64,000 bases of DNA, from NCBI RefSeq assembly GCF_963259705.1, contig NC_081850.1:32393799-32457798 (forward strand), written 5' to 3'. Below are positions 27,101 through 40,200 of the stretch, one piece after another; positions within the stretch are counted from its first letter, which is position 1; each line of letters opens with the position of its first letter. The translations under genes and the position numbers were made by a program. This stretch comes from Myotis daubentonii. Taxonomy: Eukaryota > Chordata > Mammalia > Chiroptera > Vespertilionidae. The notes beneath the pieces are model-generated. The model was not told where the DNA came from. It ran no database searches and was given only the letters and a program-made list of their open reading frames with translations.

Positions 27101-28171
27101 AGCAAGTAACGACATTTATTGGAAGTGGGTTCATGGTAAGGACCTGAGGGACTTTCTTAATAATGAAATGCCTGAACTTGGTGATGGTAATAACCATTTT
27201 GACTGATTCTTTGCCTCAAGAGCTTCCTTCACTATTGACAGATGAATAAAGTATTAATATTGGTCTTCATAAGAGGATATCACTGCCAAAACTAAAATAA
27301 TATTTAGAGTCAAAACAGCTTATTATCATAAACTTTCCTATTTACAGTAATGGCTCCAATAACAAAGAGGGTATATTCTTTTTTTTTTTTAATATATTTT
27401 ATTGATTTTTTACAGAGAGGAAGGGAGAGAGATAGAGAGTTAGAAACATCGATGAGAGAGAAACATCGATCAGCCGCCTCCTGCACATCTCCTACTAGGG
27501 ATGTGCCCGCAACCCAAGTACATGCCCTTGACCGGAATCGAACCTGGGACCTTTCAGTCCGCAGGCCGACGCTCTATCCACTGAGCCAAACCGGTTTTGG
27601 CACAAAGAGGGTATATTCTATATAAACATTCAGTTGTCATAAATGCCATTACTAAAGGTAGAAATTATATGTGTGAGAGAGGATTTAAAATGGATTCATA
27701 TAAACACTTGGCTCCTTTAGGGAGCTTCTCTGCAAGGCCTTTCCAGACACTTTTTTTACCAAAGCAATAAGGAAGAATTATCCCATTTCCTCGCCCTAGC
27801 TCAACATCCCATTAAAAAAAACTTTTTTCCTTGGCTGCGTCGCACAGTTGATTAGAGCATCATCCCAATATCCAAGGTTGTGGGTTTCATCCTGGACAGG
27901 GCTCATAAAACAATCAAACAATGAATGCATAAATAAGTGCAACAACAAATGGATATTTCTCTCTCTCTTTCCCCTCCCCCTTCCAAAATTATTTTAAAAA
28001 TAATTTTTAAAAATCCTCACCCAAGGGTTTTGAGAGAGAGAGGAACATTGATGTGAGAGGGAAACATTGATCACTTGCATCCTGTATATAACCTGACCGA
28101 AGATCAAACCTGCAACCTTTTGGTGTGCGGGACAACGCTCCAACCAACTGATCCACTTGGCCAGGGCAATG

Positions 28172-28227
<56 letters not shown>

Positions 28228-31200
28228 TTAACCACTTAGAGGCTTTGCTATTTGCTATTGAGGTACTCCTCGTATTAGAAGATGTACAGTCTTTTAAAAT
28301 CTAGATTGAGCTACTCGTTCTTGCAAGACAACTAGTTCTATTTATGGTTAATAATGTGAGGAGAGAAAAATGCTTTAAATTTCTTGAGTTTGCTCTAGTT
28401 CACTTGATCCCATATTTAATTTAGTAGCTTTTTCAAAAAAAGGCTTAACATCCTGGAGAGATGCTATACCTAATTACCAGAGATTCGTTTAAAGTCAAAC
28501 AACTGGTTGAGGTAGAGATATGTAGTCAGACAAAGTCCTCTAATTTTTTCTTTCTCATTATCTAGATCATAGGATTCTTTAGTGAGCTAAAGGAAAAATC
28601 ATAACATTTTATTATTATTACTAGAGGCCCGGTGCACAAAAATTTGTGCACTCGGGGAGGGAGGGGGGGGGTCCCTCAGCCCGGCCTGTGCCCTCTCCCA
28701 ATCTGGGACCCCTCGGGAGATAACGACCTGCTGGCTTAGACCTACTGCCGGGTGGCAGAGGGCAGGCCCAATCCCTAGGTGCAGCCCCTGGTCGGGCTCA
28801 GGGCAGGGCCATTTGGGGAGTTGGGGCACCACCCCATGTCATGCACAGAGCAGGGAGGATCAGGAGGTTGCGATGCCACCCTCAGTCACGCTCAGGGTAG
28901 GGCCGATTGGGGGGTTGGGGCACCGCCCCCTGTCACACTCAAGGCAGGGTCGATGGGGAGGTTGCGGCGCAACCCCCTGTCACGCACAGAGCAGGGCCAA
29001 TCAAGGGGTTAGGGCACTGGCCCCTGTCACTCACAGAGCAGAGCCCATCAGAGGGGTTGGGGCGCCGCCACTCACACTCAGGGCAGGGCCGAAGGGGAGG
29101 TTATGGCTCTACCCCGTCACACACAGAGCAGGACCCGTTGGGGGGGGCGGGGGGGGAGGGGGTTGGGGCACCACACCCTGTCACACACAGAGCAGGGCCG
29201 ATCAGGGGGTTGGGGCACTGCACCCTGTCACACACAGAGCCACAGAGCGATCAGGGGGTTGGGGAGCTCCCCCCTATCAGGCACAGAGCAGGGCTGATCA
29301 GGGGGTTGGGGCGCCTTCCCCTGTCCCGAACAGAGCAGGGCGGATAGGGAGGTTGTGGCCCCGCCCCCTGTCGCACACAGAGCCGCAGGGCTATCAGGGG
29401 GTTCAGGGGCTTTGGGCACTGCCCCCTGTCACACTGATGCCGGTGCCGGGAGGCCTCGCGGCTCCGCTGATCCCCTTGCACTGGGTGTGTGTCGGGGGGG
29501 GGGGGAAGGGGGGAGTGTCCCTCAGCCCAGCCTGCCCCCTCTCACATACTGGGAGCCCTCAGGCGTTGACCCCCATCACCCTCCAATCGCAGGATCGGCC
29601 CCTTGCCCAGGCCTGCCGCCTCTGGCCTAGGCGTTCGGCCCGGGCAGTGAGGACCTGCAGCTGCAGCGGCCCCACGATCGTGGGCTTCGCTTTAGGCCCA
29701 GGCAAGGGACCCCTAGCTCCTGGGACTGCCAGCTTCGACCGTGCCCAGCTCCCATCGCTGGCTCCACCCCTACTTCCTGCTATCACTGGCCAGGGCGGCA
29801 AAGGCACCTGATTCTCCGATCATGGCTGGGGGGCAGGACAAAGGCGGCCCCAGGGCCGCCTTTGCCCTGCCCCCCAGCTCTTAGCTCCCCCCTGGGTTTC
29901 TGATCACTGTCAGTGGCAGGGGGCTTCTTCCTGCTTTCCCTTTCACCTCCCTGCATTGTGCCTACATATGCAAATTAACCGCCATCTTGTTGGCAGTTAA
30001 CTGCCATCTCAGTTGGCAGTTAATTTGCATATAGCCCTGATTAGCCAATGAAAAAGGTAGCTCGTACGCCAATTACCATTTTTCTCTTTTATTAGTGTTG
30101 ATTATAGTTTTAGTTGAGATATAGTTTGCATTTTGCTTAATTAATATGGAAAATACCATTTTTCTATCTAGGAAGTTTATTAGTTTTCCAGAAAGATAGA
30201 ATAAAGGTATTAATGAATTTGTCTGATCCTATTGTATTTTAAATTTATTCAACATTATTGCTTTCTAAATCAAAATTAGGAAGATTTTGCCAAGCTTATA
30301 CAGAAATGGTTATATTTCTGGGTGTTTCATGTGACCCTTTTTTTTCATATTGGCTTTATTTCCTTTTTTAGAAAAATATATTGATTTCAGAGAGGAAGGA
30401 AGAGGAAGAGAGAGAGAGAAACATCAGTAATGAGAGGGAATCATTGATTGGCTGCCTCCCGCACATTGGACCTAGCCACAACCCAGACATGTGCCCTTGA
30501 CCAGAATCAAACCCGGGATCCTTGGGTCTGCTCTATTCACTGAGCCAAACTGGCTAGGGCATTGGCTTTATTTCCTTATGTTTTATGTAATTTATATTTT
30601 CAAAGAGGTTTCCATCTTTTTAAATAAGCAAAGATCTGTGTAAAGATTGGGTATAAGCGGGTAGGGGAGGCCGGGGGAATGTCAAGGGAGAAAAAAAAAG
30701 GAGACATATGTAATACTCTTTGTAATACTTTAAGAAATAAAATTTTAAAAAAAAGGATATATAAAAAAAAGATTGGGTATAAGGGAAAATTAACATTTGG
30801 CAAAAAAAAAAAAAAATCTTATAAGAAAAGAAACCTTGTCTGGATTATATTATGACAAATGATGGAATGCTAGTCTTATCAAATAGATAAACTAAAATTA
30901 AAATATAAGAGCACATCTTTTCTAATACACCTTTTAGCAATTAAGCACTTCTGCACTGAGCAGGATTTAATACTTCTAAATATCATAATCAGTATATTAA
31001 AAAGCTATAAAATTGTCTATGCTCTTCAATCCTATAGTCCTATTTGGGATTTAACATTTATACCCATTTCACCCTTACCCACCCCCAAAAAAAGTAGTTT
31101 ACACAATGGTGTGTTCCACAGACTACCTCTAATATTGGAAATTTGGAAAAAGCTCGTATGTCCAACAGTAGGGAGATGACTAACCAAACAGTAATACTAA

Positions 31201-34200
31201 CACAATGGTATATCATATAGCTAGTAAAAGAAAATATCTGTAGATCATTGTTACTACATGGAAATATTTGTGAAATGTTAAATTTTTTAAAACATAAAAA
31301 TTAATATGTGCGTAATGGTTACAATATATAAAAAGATATGTTAAAAGGAATTAGGAATTTCAAGTAATGAATGAAATTTTTATATGTTCTTACGATCATT
31401 TAAATTCATAATACAATAATACTTCTCCTGCCTAATCAAAGTCTATACGTTAGCTAGACAATGTTTTGGGGTCACAGAGTTCTTTATAAGCCAGTGGTTA
31501 TCAAATCAGGGATAATTATGCACCCCCACCACCCAACCCCTGAGACTTTTTGGTTGTCATAGTTGAAGATGTGGTACTGGCACTTAATGGATAGAGGCCA
31601 GTGATACTGCTAAAAATATGCTACATTTTAATGATCCTATAATGCACAGGATAGCCCTCCCGCCCATAACAAAGAATTATCTGGTCTCACATGTTAGATG
31701 TGTGGCCATTGCAAAACCCTGGCGGTAAACCCATATTTGTTAAGGACTCTAACCTCTAATTTTGTCTGCTGCTGCCAATTTATTATGGTGATATTTTGAA
31801 AATTAGGTAAAAGTCAATAAAATCATATATCATATACCATAATTGAGAATATTTTATTGCGTCATTTACTCCTAATTCAGGCCTGTATTTGATAGAACTT
31901 GTGACTATCAATGTTAACATTTACCCTTTATGATTCCATCAGATAATTTTAAAATATTCTTTTTTTCCACTTAAAAATGTTTTTATTAAGATATAATTGA
32001 AAAAATTAAAAAAAGATATAATTGACATTAAAACTAAATTTGAGGTGTGCAGTGTGTTGATTTGATACATTTATATATTGCTAAATGTTTAGCTTTAGAT
32101 CCATCTCAGCTGTCTTCATTATGATTTATGGCCTCCCTTAAGTTTGTTCACCATTTACCTTTTACCTTCCTTAGGAAATGAAGAAGTTACAGATAACATG
32201 CTTGTATATTTTCTTTATTCATTTTTAGAAATATGATGTAATATATTTTTAAAAGTGAAGATACAGTAAGGAATGAGAAGCACAGGTAAATGGAAAAATA
32301 AAGTCAAATTATGCATAAAATTTCACTTATTATATGAATTTATTTGGACCCAAAAAACATATGGTAAAAGTTTAATATAAGGCAAAGCAGTTATTATACA
32401 TTCACCTTATTTTCTAAGACCTATAACAAATTTTACTCTATTATAGTGAAAGGTTATGGGACTTTTTCCTCCTCCTTTCCATTTCATATCCCATTTGCTC
32501 CCAGTGAGGGAGGCATCAAATCAAAATTATCTTTATAGTTATATGTTTAGAGTACAAATCTATTTTATTAGAGTGTGTAATGAACTTTAGGTATATTCAG
32601 AGTTCTGAATATGCCCTAATTTTATTTAATGACTTTAGTTGTAGATATGGTTGCAGTAATCTCTAAATTGTCCTTAAGATTAGTATTAAGTTTTGACAAT
32701 TGAGTCATTATCTGTATTGTTTTTTTATTCTAGATCTCCTGGTAAACTATTTAATGGTTAACAAAACTGAAAACTATCTCAACTGTTGGGGGATTACTTT
32801 GTCTTTAAATAGTTATATTTAAAGCTTTTTAAAAAATTAAAGTGACCTTTTGGAAAACTTGCACAACAGATAAGTTTCTTTACTAATTTACAGATTCCAG
32901 TCTTATTAATTAATTAGGAAAATACTAGAGGCCCAGTGCACAAAATTCGTGCATGGGTAGGGTCCCTAGCATCTGCTGGCTGCTGGCTGCTGGCCAGGGC
33001 CTCCCTTCATTCCGTTCCACCCCCTGGTGGTCAGCGCACATCCAACTCCCGGTTGGTCAAACTCCTGCCCTTGGGGACAATTTGCATATTAGCCTTTTAT
33101 TATATAGGATTTTCTCAACATCTTTTGTGTCCTATGCATACTACCAGGAACTTGGTAGGGATCTAGAGATTGAAATTAAGTTCTTGTTCTCAAGGAAATT
33201 ACTTGTAGAGCTTAAGATTCTATCCCCAAGCCCTGGGAATAAATTATTAACTTTAATCAAGGGTTGGACTAGCTCCAATTTTTTTAAATAAAAGATTTAA
33301 TCTTTTATTGTCAAGCTGTGTTTATTCAGAAGTCACCATGCACTTGGCTCACTTTCATTAATTGCATGTTTATATGTTATCTGACATGTTCAAAATAATA
33401 GTAAGAAAATAAAGCTAGATGACAGGAAATGTGAACCAGAACAATACATGACTGGTAAGACTATAGTCATTGAATTGTCTGAGAATGCATTTTCATTTAT
33501 CTATGGTAAGTCTACTCTGCTCAACTAAGAAGGATTTGAACCCTTATTAAGAGTGTTCACTATTTCTCCTTACTGCAATTTGGCATAGTTTGAATCCCAT
33601 CAGGGAAACTTCCATAAAAACAATATTTGAAACCCTCTTTTCTTCCAAAGAAAGTTCTAATTACAAGGGGAAAGGGCTGTTTGGTATTTTTAAATTAGGC
33701 AAAGAATTAATGCTATATATTTCCAGAATGGAGTGAGCTTAAAGCAAGGGTTAAACTGGGTAATATATCCTTCTATAGTTAGAGCTTCATAGTGTGGCTT
33801 GTATAATATGCCTTAACCTTTTGAATTACATATCTCACATGCTTATTCAAATATGAATAACATTTTAAATATCATATTTTTTCAAAGCCCCAAGTAAATT
33901 TATATTATCTTCTATTTAGTAGTGATTTTGCCACCTTTCAATGTCCAGAGTTCTGAACAATTGAATTTAAATCCTGGAGGTGCTTATAAATTAATTAACT
34001 TAAAATCAATCAATCAATCCTGGAGGTGCTTACGGCCAAAACTATGAGCTTCATCAATCTGGTAATATTAGATTCCCTTTTCCAATAATAACTCTCTCAC
34101 TAAGAATGTAATATGTCATACAGTTTTTATTCTACAAATCCAAATGACACCAAAACTTGCAGTTTTATTGTTGATGTAGTTATCTTCCTGTTTTCTAGTT

Positions 34201-37200
34201 AAATGTTAATTTAGAAATGTAATGGAAATTGCACATATGTTGTTCAATATGGGATTTCTTTAAAATAAAGTACAAATGTTTTCCTTCTCTATTAAATTAG
34301 TCATAGGTGAAAATGTGTAAGAGTACCTCAAGAGAAAATACTAGCATGTGATAGCTCATATTAGAACTTCTGGCAATGTTAAAGTACTTTTTAACTTTTT
34401 CCATATTATATGCAGACATTTCACTATACCGCCAAACTAGCACTGTTTCAAGGGTCTTTATCAAGATAAATGTGATGTTTTACCCACAAACACATTGGGA
34501 TTATCTTAGAAAATATTTTTTATCCCTGAAAATAGTGAGAATTCTAATTTTGAGAACAATTTATTTATCCTTATTTATATACCTGTTTATGAAGAAAAGT
34601 AAGGGCTAAATTTATATACATAAAGCTTATTAAATATATTTTATTAGAGAAACAGTTATAGCTCTGTTCCACAAATGACCTTTTATTAATCCTTCTACCT
34701 ACCATCTTTATCTTTGATTCTATATTAATCAGTGCTGACAAAAGATTGTAAGAGTCTTCTAATTTTTATTACATCCATATTCTGTCTTACATGTTTGAAA
34801 ATAGGGGAACTTGCTGTTTTCCTTATTTTTTAATTCACTTTTAAACTTTAGTTCACTATAATTTTAAGTACTGTTGTAATTAAACAATACATATGAGATT
34901 TTAATTTTGCATTACAGAGATACCTACCTGTATATACAGGTGCTTACAACAAGATAGTCTCTTTCTTCTTTAGGAATTGCCTTTGTATAGGCCAAGAAAA
35001 ATAGCATTATATTATCTGCATATGTAAATCAAGTTGATCAGTCAGCAAAGCTATTGCCTGTGTTTAGTTAATGACCTGACTTAAAGTTCTGGCAATATTT
35101 GTTTGATTTTAATATTAGACCCAAGTTAAGGTAAATTGTCACCATCTCTGACTAACTTTTAAAATTTTGTAACTTTTCTTCTCCTTACATTAGTCCCATT
35201 GTATACTGTGACACTCTGAGATCATCTCTTATTAGAAAGGGACATATTATTTTAATTCCATTTGGTTTTATTGACCAAAGATGATAAATGAAACAAGCAG
35301 GGTGAGTTTCTCTTTTACTACCAAGTAGTTAAAATACCTTGCCTCAAATACCAATCCCAGAGCAGTGATTCTGAACTTGTTAAAACCTGTGTCCCCTTTT
35401 AATCAACTTAAAAACTATGGACACCCATACCCCATGGCAGGGTATAGGAATGCCTTTTGTCAGGGTCATATTGTATTCTTTATATGTATCTTATAGTCAA
35501 ATCATTTTATCAGTCTTTCTATAATTTGTGTTATGTATGTAATAAACTTTTTGTTTGCTTCCCAAATACAGAATGGTTAAATATGCATTTTCAAATGTAA
35601 ATGAAATATTCCATCACTATCTCAATTTGGGAATATGCAATATAAAGAAAGGAAAGAAGGCAAAAATATGTATATAAAGTTAGAAGGCCATAGACATTCC
35701 CAAACAGGTCAGTGGGTAAGACAGAATTATATTGAAGTTAGAAATCTATTCTCTGATTAATATTTACTGACTCCTTCCTGTGTCCATCAGCTAGTTCAGA
35801 AGTTTATTTCTGGGCATTGGATTAATTAAAATTTAATAAACCAAAATAAAACCAAAAGATAAAATCTTCCTAATATTTAAAAAATTCTTTTATATAAAAA
35901 TTAATGTTGCAGTTTAGTAAAGACACAAACACAGGTGACAAATGTCTTGCAATAATGACATCCAGTTACACAGTCTTCCCTTCTTGTGCCTCACTTACCT
36001 AGTTCTAAGGTCCCATAATACTAGTAGTCTTTCTGCATTCCCCATCCCATCCCATCACACTAATCCAGACAGCAGCCATACTACCCAAGTTAATTCTGAT
36101 CTGCCATTCTGCCCCATGTGACCCCCCAGTTAAAAGGAATTCAGCATGCTTGGTGTTCCCTGGCCTTTTCACAGTTTTTCAATTAATTATACCCAAAGAG
36201 TATATTCTTTCCACCTTCATTCCTCATTTCTGTTTTCTCTCTGCTATCTTTAACTTAGGAAAAGTTTACTTCTACTCTCACCATTTTATTTTTAAGCCAA
36301 ATGATAGTTAAGTAGAAAAATAACATTGTTGACATGCCCTGTTAAAGGGAAAAGTCTCCACCTTTCCTATTTTTTTTTAAATTTTCTATTTTTTTTATTG
36401 AAATAAAAACCTATCTCATTCCTCAAAGGATTTATGGCAGCTGTCATTTGCCTTTGTACCTTCCTCAGTTAGCTTTCCCTAGATGAAAGTTTCTTCTGGT
36501 CAGTTTTATTGTTTATAATTTAACTAGAGGCCTAGTGCACGAATTCGTGCATGGGTGGGGTCTGGCCCGCCCGGCCCCCATCGGGGCAGATGGGGGCTGG
36601 GCCTGTTGGGAGGAGAATATGATGGGAGGTTGGCTGGCCGACCTGCCCCAATCGGGGCTGATCAGGGGCAAGCTGATTGGGGGGAGGGGCTGATTGGGGG
36701 TGGGGCTGGTCCGGGGGGTGGGGAGGAGGGAAGGGGCATTTGGTTGGAGGCCCACTCTTGATCAGGTGGGAGAGTCTGATCAGGGGCAGGCCGGCAGTGG
36801 GGAGGGGCTGCGAGGTTGGCCGGCCTGCCCCACCCCCTGATCTGGCCAGGTTTGCTGGCCACAGTGGTTGTCGTAGCAATCGGTCCTTATGGTTGTTATG
36901 GCCATTATGGTCACTGGATTTTTATATATATAGTTTGTTTTCATGAGTTAGAATAAGCACTTCATACTATTTCATAACATTTCTTTTGAGGGCAACTTTT
37001 GCGGTATTAATTATTATTAACTTGAAAGTATTTGACAAGAGGGAAGATATATCTACATTAGCATATTATGAAATAAAGTAATTTTTTTGAATTTTTGTCA
37101 TAATGCTATGATTTATCATGCCACTAAGAAGACACAAGAATGAGTGAGCCTGTTTATGTGCACGTGCACATAAAATCCAACATCTTCCTATTTTTGATAA

Positions 37201-40200
37201 ACAGGAAGATTAATTTTTTAAGATTAAAAAAACCTCAGTGGTAAAAATGTACTGTAGTTATTTAATATTTTTATGTACATAGACATTCTGTTGGTTTAAA
37301 ATACAAAAATTTTTGAGAATAGGAACTGTGCACTTAATCTCTTAGGTTTATGTGCGACTAAAATTTCCATGACTGAAATCTTGAAGGTTTAGATACATAC
37401 ACAATTGGGAAATTTATGTACAGATTTGGAATACATTTTGCTTTAGGGAGTGGTAATTTTTCTGCCTTAATGTTCTACAAATGTGCAATTGGCTCAACGG
37501 TTGCTATGGGATGAAATCTAATTCTTTACATGCTAAATATGATCCATAACATATATAGTAGTGAGTATTTTGTTATTTAAAAAAATAAAACAAATGGGCT
37601 ATATGGTATGTGAATTATATCTCAAAGCTGTTACCCTCCGCGCCCCGCCCCCCCCCAAAAAAAGAAAAGAAAATACAGTCTTTTTAAAAGAATATATTTT
37701 ATTGATTTTTTACAGAGAGGAAGGGAGAGGGATAGAGAGTTAGAAACATCGATGAGAGAGAAACATCTATCAGCTGCCTCCTGCACACCCCCTAATGGAG
37801 ATGTGCCCACAACCAAGGTACATGCCCTTGACCAAAATCGAACCTGGGACCTTTCAGTCCGCAGGCCGATGCTCTATCCACTGAGCCAAACCGGTTAGGG
37901 CGAAAATAACAGTCTTTTATATAACAGTAAATGATGATGATGGCGGTGGTGATGTTGATAAATGTATACTAACATTATGGAGAATAGGGTATAAGCTACC
38001 TAGAGATATAACTTGAATAATTCTATGGGTACTATTAAAACATATCTTTATTAGAGGTTTTTATAACCTATGTCAGATTGAATTTATATGATACAGTTTT
38101 TAAGAGATAGTGATGTAATTTTAAGAACTTGAACTTCAGCATCAGGCTGATGTGAGTTCACCTTATAGGACCTTAAAAACATTTATTATTTGTTAAGTGA
38201 GACTAAAGTGCACATACCTCAGAAGGGTTTTCATACAGCTACAGTGCATATGCGCTGTCATACTCACTCCATCTGTCCCTTCTTCCCACCCCCCCCCCCA
38301 TATATGAATGAAATGCTTTTGAGTAATGCTTATTAGCAAATGGAGGGGTGTCATTAATTACTAAGTCAGTGTAGCATTGCAGTATTGAAAATGATGACAA
38401 TATATCAAATAAGGTTTATTACAGGATATATCCCCCTTTCTGCAATCTTCTAGAAGAGATACTTATTTCATGGATATTGGTATTTTGGTTTTTACTCAGA
38501 ACATAAGGGTTGACATTCATTTTTAGATTAAATCTAAGGGATTTACTTTTAAAATTGTGTTTTTAGGGTAAATGGTATCATCGGAGGCAAGCTGTAAAAG
38601 AATTGCATAGTACATTGATACGTCTTTTAAATGAACTGCTGCCATGGGAACCAAAATTAATGAAAGCTTTTCAAAGAAACAGGTAACTCAAGCTTTATAA
38701 TTTGTTTTATTTACTTTAGGGCTCTTAATTTAGGACTTATGAGAAGATGTCCTGGAATATTTAGTAGTTTTTATTGATTTATAATTTAGCAGCTATTTTG
38801 AGTGTCTCCTATATACAAGAGACTTCCCAAGCCCTGAAAAAATAATGTTAACAAAACCCTTTCTCTGTGTCTTACATTCTTTTTCTTTATTGTGGTAAAA
38901 TGCACAGAATTTACCATCTTAACCAGGTTTAAGTGTGCAGTTCAGTGATTTAAATACATTAATAATGTTTTGTTACTATTATCCATCCATCTCAAGAACT
39001 GAAACTCTATACCTATTAACTCTGCATTTTCCCTGCTCCCTAGCCCCTGGTAACCACCATTCTATATTTTGTCTCTATAATTTTGACTATTATAAGTCCT
39101 TATATAATATACAATATTTGTCTTTTTGTGACTTGCTTATAGAATAATGTTCTCAAGGTTCATTCATGTTGCAGCATATGTCAGAATTTTCCTCCTTTTG
39201 AAAGCTGAATAATACTCCATTGTTTGCATTTATCACATTTCCTTAGGTAACAATTTTCATGTTATTTATGAATAAATTGTTATGCACATAGGTGTACAAA
39301 TATCTGCTTTTAATTCTTCGTTTATATACCCCGAGATGGGATTGCCAGATCATATGGTAATTCTACTTTCAATATTTTGAGGAATCACCATATTGTTTTC
39401 CACAATGACTATGCAATTTTACATTCCCTACAAACTGTGTATAATGGTTCCATTTTATCACCAACATCTGCTATTTTCTATTTTTTTATAGTAGCTATCT
39501 TAATGAGTATGAAGTGGGTGGTATATTGTAGTTTTGATTTGCATTTTTCTAATGATTAGTGCTATTGAATATCTTTTTATTTATTTTTAAAAAATATTTT
39601 TATTGATTTCAGAGAGGAAGGGAGGAGGGAGGGAGATAGAAACATCAATGATGAGAGAGACTCATTGATTGGTTGCCTCCTACACGCCCCCTACTGGGGA
39701 TCGAGCTTGCAACCTGGACATGTGCCCTTGACCGGAATCGAACCTGGGACCCTTCAGTCCACAGGTCGACACTCTATCCACTGAGCCAAACCAGCTAGGG
39801 CTTGACATCTTTAAATATTAAGTCTTCCCACTACAAAAAAAATTAGAGGCCAATATCCCTGATGGACATAGATGAAAAAATGCTCAATATTTAGCATTTT
39901 TTCAATCTGAATTGAATATTAGCAATCTGAATTCAGTAATACATTAAAAAGAACATACACTATGATCAAGTGGGATTTCTTCCTGGGATGCAAGGTTGAT
40001 ACAATATTCACAAATCAATTAACGTGTTATACCAAATAAACAAAATGAAGGATAAAAATTATATGTTCAGCCCAGCCAACGTGGCTCAGTGATTGAGCAT
40101 TGACCTATGAACCAGGAGGTCACGGTTTGATTCCTGGTCAGGGCACATTCTCGGGTTGCTGGTTGGATCCCCAGTCGTGGGTGTGCAAGAAGCAGCCAAT

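Larger units (their letters stand above)
24024..38566 (+). other. BRD10 intron, 14.5 kb
   Basis: It holds two long near-identical Helitrons, two shorter ones, several Ves SINEs, an (AT)n tract, a MER20 and an L1 3' UTR fragment. 24.0-25.6, 26.3-27.3, 33.1-36.5 and 37.0-37.6 kb are AT-rich with nothing recognisable; 34.0 kb has a 16-bp local repeat (ATCCTGGAGGTGCTTA, twice). Confidence 0.85.

Noticed and set aside
26973..27206. 77-codon + strand ORF in intron
   Set aside because: The translation does have some ordinary protein character ([18 protein letters not shown]), but there is no splice-site support, known domain or BRD10 relationship; it may be chance or a very old exon fragment.
28815..29440. 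CRISPR-like repeat array
   Set aside because: Units are head-to-tail minisatellite copies without distinct spacers, in a eukaryotic Helitron.
28813..29811. 332-codon ORF and several overlapping ORFs as a possible gene
   Set aside because: They are created by the 47-bp tandem array and GC-rich Helitron sequence, occur in several frames on both strands, and show no domain or start context.
36513..36946. GC-rich overlapping ORFs on both strands
   Set aside because: They lie wholly in a non-autonomous Helitron and reflect composition.
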